The position numbers and the translations under genes were made by a program. A stretch of 64,000 nucleotides of DNA from the NCBI GenBank assembly GCA_014706295.1, contig JACSVZ010000022.1:12356830-12420829 (forward strand). Direction: 5' to 3'. Positions 1 to 13,100 of the stretch are shown piece by piece (position 1 is the first letter of the stretch; each line of letters starts with the position of its first letter). The notes below the pieces were generated by a model. The model did no database searches. It was not told the origin of the DNA and saw nothing but the letters and a program-made list of their open reading frames with translations. This DNA comes from Lycocorax pyrrhopterus obiensis. Lineage: Eukaryota > Chordata > Aves > Passeriformes > Paradisaeidae.

Positions 1-825
1 CTGCTCTTTAAAGAGAGCTGCAGCATCAGTCAAGTGAATTACAGGAAGCTGGCAGATTCCAAAGGCTTTGTGAAAAATAGTCTTTTTTGGCAGGCAGATT
101 GTCCCTTGGAAAGGGAATTCCATCAAAGCTGAACTTCTCTGCATCTGAGAGCCTCAGATCATCTATGAAACACATACATGCTTCATTTTTGCCCACGACA
201 TGGATAACTCTGATGAAAAGAACTTCTTTCTCTTTACCACTCTTTTAAAGTCCTGTAAATTAGGAAAGAGCAGCAAATAAAACAAGAGGCCATTATCACT
301 TACTATTCCATAACCTTTCCATTCAGACACAGTCTCTGAAAAACTAATTAAGGCCCTGGTGGTGGCTAATGCATGCACTCCAAATAATGCACACTCAGGC
401 TCTGTTTTCAGCAAGAGCAGCCGAGGTTCATTAACATTACACACCAACAGATGAATTCAGTCTGGGACAGTGCCTCCCAATTAAACTTTCCACAGCCCAC
501 TTAACTGGAGCTTTGGTGTGTGTTTGACAGACACTTTACACTCCCTGGAGACCCTCTGCCCTCCCCTTTTCATTCCAGCCCTTTGTAAAGGCCAGATTCT
601 GGCTGCTCTCAGCTTGATTAGTGGCTTGCTTGTTCTGTGGAGTTTAAGTGAGATGAACTGGGGAGAGGTAACAGAATGGGATCAAAATGGTGGTGATGAT
701 AACAAAGGGGTGATTTTTCACTTATTCTGTCACAGCCACAGCTCAGAAAATTGGTTTCAGGTAAGACCCTGGGATGGCATTCAAGAAATGGGTCAGCCTT
801 AAGCTGAAACCTTAAACTATAAAAT

Positions 826-1097
826 AGTGACAGGACAAGGGAGAATGGCTTTAAAGTGGAAGAGAGTAGGTTTAAATTAGATGTTAGGAAGAAATTCTTC
901 CCTGTGAGGGTGGTGAGGCCCTGGCACAGGGTGCCCAGAGCAGCTGTGGCTGCCCCTGGATCCCTGGCAGTGTCCAAGGCCAGGTTGGACAGGGCTTGGA
1001 GCAGCCTGGGACAGTGGAAGGTGTCCCTGCCCATGGCAGGAGGTGGAACAAGATGAGCTTTAAGGTCCCTTCCAACCCAAACCATTCTGTGGTTCTG
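826..1097 (+). mobile_element. CR1 LINE fragment, 3' end
   Basis: Plus-strand CR1 3' region. It starts at a GACAGGACAAGGG-like segment, passes GAAGAAATTCTTCCCTGTGAGGGTGG and GTGTCCCTGCCCATGGCAGG, and ends with GGTCCCTTCCAACCCAAACC and a degenerate octamer repeat. It is 5'-truncated, as nearly all CR1 copies are. Confidence 0.9.
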
Positions 1098-3842
1098 CGA
1101 AACTCGAGTGAGATTGCAGTCCCTGTTTCCTTGTCTATTCACAAAATTTCTGCAATAACTCTTTAGGAAGAGTCATTCTTCCCTCTGCCTTCAGCTTCTG
1201 ACGGGTTTTCAGCAGGTCCTGCCTCTCAGCAAGATATGTGCAGTGACTGTCACAGTGAGACTTACACAGGGAACGCAGGAAAGGTGCAAATTGACCGAAT
1301 TACACAAATTTGTGCCGTGAGAAGCAGAAGAATGGACAGCCAAGCCTTGGAGTCTCTGACAGATGGGGATGCCAGGTTGGACCGTCCCCATCTCACAGGG
1401 ATGACAAGTTGTAAAAACCCAAGCAGTCAGCCAAAAATCCTGCAGATGAAGCTGCTGGAATCACCAGCAGGTGTTGGGAAGCGGAACCAGCTGAAGTGGC
1501 TGCCAGACACCCACATTCAGCAGGATGGGGATCCCTCTGCTCATCGCGTGGGTTTGATTGAAATGAGATTCAAACAGGACTTTTTTTCTTACAGGTGGCA
1601 GCTCTATGCAAATTTGAAAGTGAGAGTTGATAAATACACACTTAGGGATTGCTTTTATCATCCATTTTGATTTTTATGTTAGTGTTCTATGCGTTTCCTC
1701 GGAAAAGTGAAGCAACAAATACTGTGGTAATAATTAACGGGTTGGCTAATTGAATTGCTGCCCTTCTCACTCGTGTGATCAGCTGGTATTCACAGCTTTT
1801 TAGAGTTTTTTTCCATTAGGATGAGAAGTGATTGATGTCTGCCTTGGATCATCTTTGGTATGAATTTATGAGGAATATACAGAAATTTTCAGTGCACATT
1901 GCAGAAGCACAGCAGGCAGTTCCTTTGATGAGAAAATCTTTGTCTGGACCTCCTGCATGTGCTCCCCCTTAGGGAGATCTGCTTTTATGTCTGCTCTTGA
2001 GGAATCACAGAAACCCAAGGAGTCTGATAGAGCCCTGCTTCTCCCAGTGACCCTGTGCAATACAAAAACAAGGTGAGAAGTGGCAGTAGCAAGAGGTTTT
2101 TTGAGGTACAGTTTGTTAAACTGTGCTTTATAATAATCACAGGGCGCTACTTCTGCCAAAACATGATCATATTTATAAGCAGAGAAGCTCCTGCAGCCCC
2201 TCAGACTCGGAATTTCTGTGTACTCCAGGGAACTGATGTGTTACCTGGAGCCATCTGAGCTGTCTGAAAGGTCTTGATGGCACCATTCCTGAAGCTCCAT
2301 GGTACAGGAGCACTGAGTCCATCCCTAGCCTTCATCTCAAGCAGAAAATCCTTAGAAATCATCAACAACTCCATATATAGTATCAAAACTCCCTTGAGTA
2401 ATAGGAAAGGCATTTGGGGAGGCTGAATCAGTAGAGAAAATGCTTTCTGGTACTCTTACCTTTGTCTTTCGAGTATACCCAGTGTACAGTGTTTCCTCAC
2501 AATCCCGTCAATTTCAACGTAGTGCTCTGTTTTCTGATGAGAGTGTTTGGATGGAGGGACTCTAAACACACACAAACACACATCTGCATGTTCTCAGTGC
2601 CACAGCTGGGCAGGACTAGATCCACACCTCCCTTCTGGCAGTGCCACAGGGTCACGTGGCTCTGAGATGTCCCATTTTACCCCGCGTGCTCCCTGGCACC
2701 AAGGTGACGTGCCCTGTGTCCTGAGCTGGGCGTGCAGTGAATTAATCTGGCCTGAGATAGCTCAAATGGCAAAAATCCTTGATTTATCTGCCAAGAAAAC
2801 TGCAAATGGGCTTCACCTGAATCTGTCAACATGAGAGGAGCAGAGGGTTGCCCAGTCAGCCAGAAGATGAATTTGTGCTTGTTCTGTCAACTGCTGGAGA
2901 TTGGAATATCAATATTGAGCCTAATAAACTTCTAGTTTCTAAAACATTAGCTGTGCTGAGATCATGTTTAATAACAATTGGGCCTACCTCAGGTCATGCA
3001 GTGATCTGCAGTGCTGTCTCTGGGCTGGTGGTGTTGCCAATGCTCTGGTTTCTCAGGTCTGCTTAGGTGTGTGATTCACCCAAATTAAATTGCTGCCCTG
3101 GGCGGCTTCGCTCTCAAACCTTCCATGTGCAAAGCAAAGGAGGTAATTTAAAATAAAAGATGGAGTCCAGAGACTGAGAGATTAATATATTTTCTTAGAT
3201 TTCTCCAGAGAAACTGAAGCAGAGGGCAGGTGCAGAATGAGCACAAGCAAATATCCTCATAAGGAGTGTGTGACCCCACAAACTTGATGGCTGGCCCCTA
3301 CGAAAGGGCCGATAAAATCTCCGTGACTAATCGGGCTTTTAAAAGACCGGAAGCCAAAAGTCTCAGATCCCTCTGTGGTGCAGACAACTGCTTCCCATCC
3401 AACTTGCACGGCAGCTGGAAGTGCAGGGAGCACTGATGGATGCCTGGGTACAGAAATGCCTTAATTACACTGCCTTCCCCAGAGTTCATCTTGGTGACGT
3501 ATGCGGAGTGCAAGGAAAACATTGAGCGAGGAGATTTCTTTTCTTTGTTTCTGTTTTGGCTGGATTAATTAAAGATGTCATTGATCCTGACAGGGCTGCC
3601 TTGGGGTAGTATGGCTGATGCTGTGCTTGCTACAAATAGCTGGTGATGAGGGTAGACACAGGGATTTTTTTTGTGCTGTATTATTCCATTCGAGTCCACT
3701 TGAGTTCCTTTGGAACAGCATTTCTCTCTAGAATTATTGCACTCTCCCTCTATTTATTGGTAATGTGTGGTAACTTATTCCCTGACACGGGAAATGAAAT
3801 TGGTTGCTGGAGACTGCAGGGTTTTTGTTTGAATATTCTTTA

Positions 3843-3992
3843 AATCACAGAATCACAGACTGGTTTGGCTTGGAAGGGACTTTAAATCTCATCTCATTCC
3901 ATCCTCCTGCCATGGGTAGGGACACCTTCCACTATCCCAGGTTGCTCCAAGCCCCATCCAGCCTGATTTTGAACACTTCCAGGGATGGGCAA
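3843..3992 (-). mobile_element. CR1 LINE fragment, 3' end (antisense)
   Basis: It starts with AATCACAGAATCACAG, the complement of the CR1 terminal octamers. It continues through TTGGAAGGGACTTTAAATCTC and GGGACACCTTCCACTATCCCAGG to the ACACTTCCAGGGATGGG block, where it stops. About 150 bp of the 3' end remains. Confidence 0.88.
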
Positions 3993-6900
3993 TCAACAAA
4001 TGCAAAGCAATAATTTAAAGAGAAAATGGGAAACACTCCCCACCCAGATACCTGAGCGCTGGTGAATTAGAATAGTGCTCATCTTGCACATATCACAAAG
4101 AAGTTCCTAAAGATTTCTTATCAAAACCAGGATTCAGTTGTCAAATGCTCACAGGCAGGCTGGAGCTTGCAAAGATGGGGAAGGATGGAATAAATGGATT
4201 TGTGGGCAGAGGGCAGGTGACAGGGTCAGAAGCACGTGACAGATCCATTTCTCCCAGAGTCCTGCAATTTATCCTGTGACTGTCACTTCCATTTAGAGGG
4301 TCTGGATTGCCTTGGTGACCCAGAGGTAGGTGAGGGGCGTGGAGCATCTGTCTTGGCTCTAATCAGGCTGCAGCCATAGCACTGCTTGGGTGCCTTAGAG
4401 GCACAAATGCATTTATCACTGTGTACCCTCTGGATGGGTGACAACACCAAGATTTTTCTTATTTTATTTATATTGGAGACATCAGGAGAATAAATATGAT
4501 GTTACAGGCCTTGCAGAGCAGAAACTAAAGCATATTCTTCTCACTCCCAGTCTAATATCTTGACCACAAGACTCACTTGTCAGGTGGCATCCTAAAAACC
4601 TGTTCTATGTAATCTATTCCTCCAGGGACTTCTGAATACATAATATATACCTGCTAAAAATAAATCTGCAGAAGATAGAGTTTAACAAGTTTTTCACTAC
4701 TTCTCCAAGAGTGTGATCATTTTTAAATCAGCTGTGCCCTGTTTTCTATATTATAAATGATTGTCTTTGATAGAAAAATCTCAGTTGTATGTCGGCTTCT
4801 CCTCCACATCCATTTATGCTTGATACCTCTCTAAATCAGTGATGGCTAAATTACAGGTGACTCATGGACAGTAATCAGTGCTAAATCAAGTTTGATTCCT
4901 CTGATGAGAAGTGTGGAAGACAGAAATAAGGTGCCTGAAACTTTAGACCTTTCCAGGAAACACCTTGTTCTTCCTATAAACCCAGCAAAGTCTGTTATCA
5001 GGACAGAGCTTCTAAATCAACCTGTTTCCAAAGAGATCTCCATGAGTAGTTATTTATTTGGTGGCATACAGTTACAGGAGAGAAGAAAAAAAAGAAGAAG
5101 CGCTGTCTGTCTGCCCTTAATTTCTGTAGCAATACTTCTTTTCCCCACACTTCTGAATTCCCTTAATTGTTCCTTTCTTCCCTTCTTGCCACGGTCAGGC
5201 TGTGCACGCCACTCCCTGAGCCACACTAGGACTCTAACAAGAGCTAGGAAATGTAATTATTCCCACTCTCTCTGTTTTCATTACGTCTGGATTAATAGTC
5301 TTCCTTTTCCCAACAACCTCTGCTGACAGGGAGCCATTATCCTATGATGCACATAGACTGAGTACAAATTCAGGTTAATACCCCAGGATGCTGTGTAATG
5401 CACTGTCCTGCTGCTGAGCTTAATCTAATCCAATGTGATGGAGGAGGCACCACGGCACAGCTCAGTGTTTCAGAGCAGGATGCATCATCTTGCCAAATTT
5501 TGCAGAGGGCTGGCTCAAAAGCTGTCATCCTGCATCCAAATCTCCTACCCCAAGGTATAGGGCAGTGGTGGCTGCTTGTTTCAGTGCCACCCTGGCCTCT
5601 CTGACCATCTCTGAGGAGAGCAGTGAGGGAAGAAAGGCTGTCAGAGGAGCTTCCTAAAAATACCACCCATCCAGCCCCCTGCCACTCAGCTCAGTAAGGT
5701 TTTCTCCTTACACCTTCTGTATGAAAATGGGCTCAGGGTCAGAGGGAGCAGAGGGCACAGAGAAGGCCAGCAGAGGATAGGGAGCAAGGGAGATCCTGTG
5801 GCTGTATGCAACCACCCAAAAAAGATTAAATTAGAGGTGTGAACACAGCACCTTCCTGGATCCTGCCAAGAAGTTTAATTAAAGTCACTTGCTGTACTTG
5901 TGACCCACTTTCACTCAGCTATCACATCTGATGTGATGTTTTAGGAGATGGGCTACAAGAGCAGAACAGCATTTCCATCTCTCTGTCTTTTCTTTTTTCC
6001 TTTTTAAGCAGAGGAAACGACAAACTCACTTTGCAGGCAGGAGAGGATGATGAACTTTTTATGTTGTAGTTGTGGTAAAAACCACTGACACGTGACATGG
6101 CTCGTCCAGATCCCAGCTCTGTCAATAGCTCCTCCCATCCCATAGTCCCTTTTTCTCTAGGGATAAGGTTTAGGTGGAGAGACAACTCTATCTGGAAAAT
6201 TTGAGCAGTTTGCCTTTGCTTCTGTGTTCTATCCTCACGTGTGCCAGAGAATTTAGACTTGCAGAGCCTGAATTGCTCAGCAGTGCACAGTCTTATCTCT
6301 GTCTGGGACAGATTTTGCATGGCCCTGGACTCCCTGGCGTGCTCACCGTAATATATTCCCAGATTTTGGCAATTTTCTGCTCCCTATCTTGCAGGTCACT
6401 GCAAGTCATTACTGCAATGGCACCATTACACACCTCTGGGGGAAATTCCTACATCTGCCCTGGATCTGCTGAGAGATAAACCAGTGAAAAACGGTGCACA
6501 AAGTGCTGGAAATTGTTCCAATCATACTCCAAGAGTCTTACAGATTGTCGTCCTTGATCCTGCTATTTCTCCTAAGAATGAGGCCATACTCTGAGCCAGA
6601 GGAAGCAGCAAGGTAGAAATAATTTGGCTGGTTATTTTTTAATTGTAATGGAGGGTTTTTATTCTCTCCCAATGCAGTTACAGCTGTTTGATTCATTGGA
6701 CCTTGGTGTAACTCCCTTTGGCAAACTGTGCACTGAGACCCAGAGCTACCACCTGCACATCAGCAGGAAGCTCCACTTTTCTTTCCACAAAGACACAGAT
6801 TTATGACAGCTGCTGCCTTGCCTTCATTTCTATAGCAGAGTTAATTTAGATTTATCGTTCAATTCAAATCCAGGGAAAGTTCCAGTCCCCGGCAGCCCTC

Positions 6901-8290
6901 ACAACCATTCATTTTCTAGCAACAATAACTCTGACTAAACAATAGAATCTTGCTTGTGAAGACTCAATTAAAGTTATGCTGATACTTGAGAAAAAAAAGT
7001 TGCTTATCTTCAACCCATGAAAGGAGGAAACTCCTGTCACAGTGATGAGCCCAAAATGATGCTTTAGATCTGATGCTCCCAAATCCACTGGATTTTGGCC
7101 AGAGTGGAAACCAAATGTAGGCAAGGGGTGTCCAAGTTATAGCAACACCAAACCCAGAGGGACTTGGCTTTGCTGTTGTCTAGAGGTGCTACAGTAAACT
7201 AAGTAATACTTGGGAGAAAGAACTGCTACCATAACATTGACATTTTGCCATCTTTTCTCATTAATGGGATGAGACAGGACAGAAATATCACATGTCCATG
7301 GCTTGGATGTGTTTCAGTCTCTGCTCCCAAAGGCACCAGTAGTGCTTCCACCTCAGAGGCAGACTCCGGTTCTGCACTGAACAGAACCAATCCAAACCCC
7401 AGGAAACTGCCCACTGCTAGAATAAAACACCTTCCCCAGAAGCAGGGAAAGAGAAGGAGAGCCAGGAGACCTGGCCATTTAGCCAAAAGATCCGACAAAG
7501 AAAGATGCTTAGGAAAGATATGACGACTCAGAGAGATTTCATTTCTTCCAAAGAATGGTTTGGCTTGACCTCTTCTCTTATTGATATCATTTCCCACATT
7601 TCTGCCCTTGCTGTGTATCTTACATCCTGCCATTATTGAAAAGAGAGGCTGGAGAGACTGAAAAACATTAAAATCACAGCTATATCCCAATTAATCTTTT
7701 CCCTCCAGTCCTTCTTCCAAAAGAGAGCAGTAAGAGGCATCCTAATCCAAGAAAACCCTCCTTCCAGCCGCCCTCACAGCTACTGGGAGCAAATGGTTTC
7801 ATCCCTGCAGCGGGTGGATTGCTAATTGCTTCCCTGCCCTCCACCCTCCCCCGGGATTGCCCAGTGCCTCCAGTTCTCATCAGAAGCAACAAATGATTGG
7901 CAGAGAGCTCAAGGCTTCAGCAGCTCCTGCTGGGGATGTCACTACAAATCTGGGAGAGGCAGGAACGCAGGGAGACAAGCCTGGGAGAGGATAGAAACTG
8001 CAAAGGGCAGCCCATTCCCCTCACACAGCCTGGGCCAGCCTGCATCTTTACCCAGATATTCCTGAGCTGAAGGAAGAGCCTTTCACTGTGCTCAGAAATC
8101 AATTTTTGCTCTGTGTCCATGTTGTTTAATCAATATAATAAAAGCTGAAGTAGCTACGGGTGCCATTGATGTAATAGTAGTTGGCAATCACTGACCTACG
8201 GTAAATAAACACAATTTGCGGTAAGTCCCTCTGCATACGAACGTGATCTTGACATTTGCTCTCATATTTAAGCCTGATCTATAAGACAGG

Positions 8291-8345
8291 TCATAGAATC
8301 ATTAAGGTTGGAAAATACCTCTAAGATCATTGAGTCCAACCATCT
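8291..8345 (-). mobile_element. Short CR1 3' terminus, divergent subfamily
   Basis: TCATAGAATCATTAAGGTTGG followed by AAAATACCTCTAAGATCATTGAGTCCAACC matches the complement of a CR1 subfamily 3' end that differs from the main type in this window. Only about 55 bp is recognisable. Confidence 0.7.
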
Positions 8346-9243
8346 GCAATAGGAGAATTGATTTCAGAGGCTCTTGAAACAGGCCTTGGCAAGCTCACGT
8401 GGTTCCACTTGAGAGATTAATAACACTAGGAGAGGTTTTATCACAGTCAGATTATCAGCAAGACATGACAGAAACTATTTGGGTCATTGGGAATGAAGAG
8501 GCTGTGAAAGCCAAAGGTATACATGAAAAACGATAAATATCAGGGGCTGCCTTTTCTAATTGGGATTCAGAGAATTTAACAAATGGAATTCCTTGCATGA
8601 AATTCTTGGCCAAAACAAGATCCTCTGGGTATTGGGTGCCAGGGGTTTCATGCATACATTTATTTCTAGGCAGGAGAAAGGGTAAGTGCAGGTCAGCGAT
8701 GCACAAACCAAGCTGAGAGTCCTGTGGCAGCACAGGGCTTAGTCCTTCCTGTACCAAACCGTGCCCTTTGTTCCTCATGAAAGAGCAGCAGCTGAGGGAT
8801 GTTTGAAGGGCCAATGTGTAGAGGAACTGAAACAACCAGCCCCAGAGGCCCCCAGAGCAGGATGGAAGAGGGGGGTTTGGCAAGATCCCTCCAACTCTTA
8901 GGAGTGTCTGATTATCAAGCCGGCCAAGACCACGGATATTGTGTCACAGCTGGCAACTTTCTCTTGCATGGCCAAGATGAAAACTCCATCTGTGCCCATC
9001 AGGTCGTGCAAATACTTGGTCAGTTCTCTCAGGGTGGAGCCGAAACCAGATTTCAACTGAACAGACAAATCTCTGACAGGACATTTCTGTAGATAAAACA
9101 CGGGCTAATTTCGTGCTTGGGTGATCTGTTCCCATCTACCTGAACTTGTTTTGGAACAGGTTTTATCTCTTCTTTCAGCAGATAATTACCCTCACATACT
9201 AGAGTTATGTCATCCTCTGTTGTTTCCTGCTTCTTTTTCCCTT

Positions 9244-9257
9244 AAAAAAAAAAAAAA
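9244..9257 (+). repeat. A14 homopolymer
   Basis: Fourteen consecutive A bases in AT-rich flank. No retrocopy is recognised upstream. Confidence 0.9.
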
Positions 9258-10060
9258 CAAGAAGTGAACTTAGTTTGTCCTTTTCCTTTAAGCATATGGC
9301 TTCTGACACACATAAATCAATATACTTAATAGAAAATATGCTTCCGGAAGGGATTTATAGAAGTAGAAAGACCCGTCATGAAACTTGCCCAGAGCATCTA
9401 TAATAGAATTATATCATGTGAGTCTATTTGGAAACAATTTGTCATCTTGGGACAAAGCTATAGCCAGGAAGGAATATTACACGAGAGCTTTCTTTTTGCA
9501 CAACATATTGCTGCTAGCCTGACTGAAAACCACAAACTAAGAAACCTTTTAGTTTATTTAAGTGCCAGATGCCTGATTTAAGGCAAGCTGGGCCTGATCC
9601 CAAAGCCTATCAGAGATGATAGGAAGTCATCCTTTGAATTCAGCTGGCTCTGGCCCAGAATTACAAGCTGGTCTCTTACAGGCACATTTGTACCACAGTC
9701 AGTGCCACTGACCAGGGGTATTTATGTATTCCAAATGCTTTCCTTACAGTCTGGATGTGGAGTTTAGGCTGTGCTTACTAACAGTTGCTGAAAATCATAA
9801 ATAAAGACTCCTTCAGTGTTTGGTCTCAGTTTTCAGTACAAACCCGTGGCAGTGGTGCTATTTTGAGGCTGCCACTTCTGAATTCATATGCTTGGAGTGG
9901 TGTGGGAAAAGGGGCTCATTATGAAATTTTATGTTACAAAATCGCATTTTCACTATCATTTAGTCCCAGCCTTCAATGGGAACTTCAGAAAGTTGTGAGG
10001 AAACGGAGATGGAAAACCCCAAAACAACTGGGTGGTGTGTAGGCAGCAGGACTCCTCAGA

Positions 10061-10190
10061 GACTCGTGGAATGGTTTGGGTTGGAAAGGACCTTAAAATT
10101 CATCTGCCATGGACAGGGACACCTTCCACCATCCCAGGTTGCTCCAAGCCCCATCCAACTTGGCCTTAAACACTTCCAGGGATGAGGCAG
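10061..10190 (-). mobile_element. CR1 LINE fragment, 3' end (antisense)
   Basis: TGGTTTGGGTTGGAAAGGACC, then GGGACACCTTCCACCATCCC and CACTTCCAGGGATGAGGCAG. About 130 bp of CR1 3' sequence on the minus strand. A short deletion removes part of the segment between AAATTCATCT and GCCATGGACAGG. Confidence 0.87.
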
Positions 10191-13100
10191 GAAGTACATA
10201 ATGGAGCTGAGTGATAAATAAGCAATGAGAAAGCAGACCTACAGAAAAAACTGGGTAAACAGAAAAGGTGATCATTTCCCCAGGCTGGCTTTTCGGTAAC
10301 AGATCCTTTCCTCGTGTTTTTTTAATTGTCGCTGTTCTAAACCCTGATGTTAGGACACGTTCTCCTTCCAGCCACATCAACATTTATTTATGTGACTATA
10401 ATGTGGCTGGTTTTTAACTGGCTGGATGTTTTTGTCCACCTTCATTTAAGCTGCCCTCTGGCATCCCAGGATCCACTGATGCTGCCCTGAAAACTGGTGC
10501 TTCGATGTTTTGGAGACAGCTGGAATAGCAGGGGGAGGCTTTTGTGTGTGACTCTGTGTGTGTGTCTGGGGTCTGATGAAGAGAATGAACAGAGCTGATA
10601 ACGGATGCTCACAATTAAATCCAGGCCACATAATAAAATCAGGTGAAGAATAGACCTTTGGCCCGAAGCTTTAATTCCAGTTGGCAAGGAAAAGAGAGCG
10701 TTAGTGCAATTTCATGTACTGCTACCTTGACTCACTTCTCTTCCTCACCAACAAATACACTCAGTGTTTGTGCACATCACAGTTTAGATTCTGGTGGAAG
10801 TAACTACAAATACTAGTTCCCCTGTGTATAAATTCCAACTCTGGAAGCCTGGCTTTACATCTGAGCTCTCTGAGAGTTGCTTTGGCTGTTGTATCTACGT
10901 CTCAAGGAAATCCAGCAACACTCAGAGAAGGAAGGAATAGGCAAAGTCCCATCAAACTATTTTTTCAATGAGTGAGAGCTTGGAGGGGACCAGACCTCTG
11001 CTTCACTGTGGAGGAAGCACAAATCTGCATAAATTTCCTTGCCATCAGTTTATGAGAGAATATATTACTATTTCCAGTGTCACCATCATCCAGCAGCGAT
11101 GGTTGCAGGTTGGGCTGCTTTGAGGGCTATAAGAAAAGCCACTGGGATATGCTTTGCTAACCAGTATTTGCCCATGATGGTAAAAATTAGCATGTGATCG
11201 TCCTTGACTGCATAGCAGACATCATCTCGTCAGCCACCTTCCTGCTCCTCCCAACTGCTCTGTGAGTGATGCTCTTTGGATTAGGGCTCCTCTTGCCTTT
11301 CTGCTGCCAAGAGTTTCTGCATCACCTTGTGAATGTGGTATGTTTGTGTTAATGCTTATATTTGTGTCTGCTTCTGCCAAGGTATCTTCCTGTTTAGTGA
11401 AAAACAGCACGGTACAGCTGAAAAACAAGTATTGAGAATATTATCATTCTAGCACAGAAACAGGAATTTCTACCACTCCAAATCAGGATCCAAACAGTTG
11501 CATTAACACAGCTCTGCTGCATATGGTATTGAGTTGCAAATGAATCAGAACATATTCTCTATCCAGAGGTGGACAGATGTACGACTTTGATAGAAGGCCG
11601 TGGACATTGGATCCTCCAGATTTTAAAATGCTGCCAAGGAGGTAGGAATGGCACAGATGTGAGCTGGACTGCAGCCCTGCTTCACACAGTGCAGTCAGGG
11701 GGAATTCCAGCTATTTGGGGTTTACAGGGTGGAGGAGAAAGAGTCTGTGTCTGTGACTGCCACTGGAAATGCATATTGTAGGACAGAAGGGCTTTTTATT
11801 TCCTGTACAAATTGCCTCAGTTCCACTTTCCTAAGTAAACAACCAGCTACAGAATTAGCTACACTACTAAATGAAAACACGAGCTGAAAGAGAGCACTGT
11901 ACAGTAATTGAACAGGAAGAAAGGAAAATATATGTGTAGCAGACCTGAAAAGGAGACAGAGAGCTAATTAAATGTAGTACAATTAATTTCACACGATGTC
12001 CTTCGCATGCAGCATTGTAAAATGTTTTGCTGGATCAGTGCACCAAGAATCAGCTGCAAGTCTGAAATCTTCCTAAAATCAGAAACTTTTTACATCTCTT
12101 TTGCTCTGCCTTACTGTTGTCAGGCTGGTGCAGACAGCTGCTATGAGGGAAAAGCATCATAGCTCATCAGTCCTTCCTGAGATCAAGGTGCAATTCCACC
12201 ATGTCAAGCGAAGAATGGCAAGGTGGGAAGAGCAAAGAGACCAAAACTCTGGGTTGGGCAACAAATCAGAAAGAACAATCTGCCACGTGCCTTTGCAAGA
12301 ATCCGTGGGGATTTTTTTAAGTAATCCTTCCCATGATCTTACCGAATTCATGCCTGTGCCTCTACACGTGGGGCATGTTCCAGTGTGTGTGCATGGAAGT
12401 GCTGCACGTTCTTTTTGGAGCTTTTTGGTGCTGCAGGTTGTAGGAGTGATATCCATGCTCCCTTTTCCAGATGTAATCCTTCCACTGGCACATTTTGGCT
12501 GTGCTCAGCCGAGGACTACACCTGAGGGATGGCTGTAGGCCCCTTAATTAATTCTTGCTTTCAAGTGACAGCAACACACTCCCTGTATCAGTTTTCAAGA
12601 ATGTTACTTAGAATGTGCAGGAAATTGAAGGGTAGTGAAAATAGCATGAATTTTGTTATTGTTGGAGAAAAAATACTACAAGTGGAGCAAACTGAGAGTC
12701 ACTGAAGAATGGTGGGGCTGAAAGGAAGAAATGAAGTATGTGAGCATTCCTTTAGGATACTGATATTTCTGTACTGGTGGTTTTATGTGAAAAGCAGAAT
12801 TGGTAGCAATTTTGCTTCCTGCTCTGGCTCTAATCTTCACCAAACTTCCTGATTTTCTGCTACGAAAATGTGCAGCCAGCTTTTTCTCTGCTTGCAGCAT
12901 GAGTCACAGCCGCTGCTGGGAGCCACTGTGCAGCCAAGAGCCCGAGCGACACATGGAACAACACACCTCGAACACACGTGGGTCCAGTTCCTGTGCTCTC
13001 AGGACTTCCAGGGTCCAACCTGCTGCATCTCCTGTCCTTTTAACACACAGTGGAGATGCCCATGTCAGAGACAGATGTAGGCAGAAGCCTTCCCTTTGGC

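Larger units (their letters stand above)
1..10060. other. Downstream flank of NTSR1, left part: no recognised gene
   Basis: Apart from CR1 remnants at 826-1097, 3843-3992 and 8291-8345, a short CA-rich stretch (2564-2582) and the A14 run, I see only noncoding-looking sequence. All open frames are short (mostly 60-170 codons), lack recognisable domains and often overlap on both strands. The frame at 618-1142 on the minus strand is largely CR1. Confidence 0.6.

Noticed and set aside
618..1142. 174-codon minus-strand frame
   Set aside because: Most of it is the antisense of a CR1 fragment; similar peptides recur wherever CR1 3' ends occur (for example 21738-21938 and 38051-38248).
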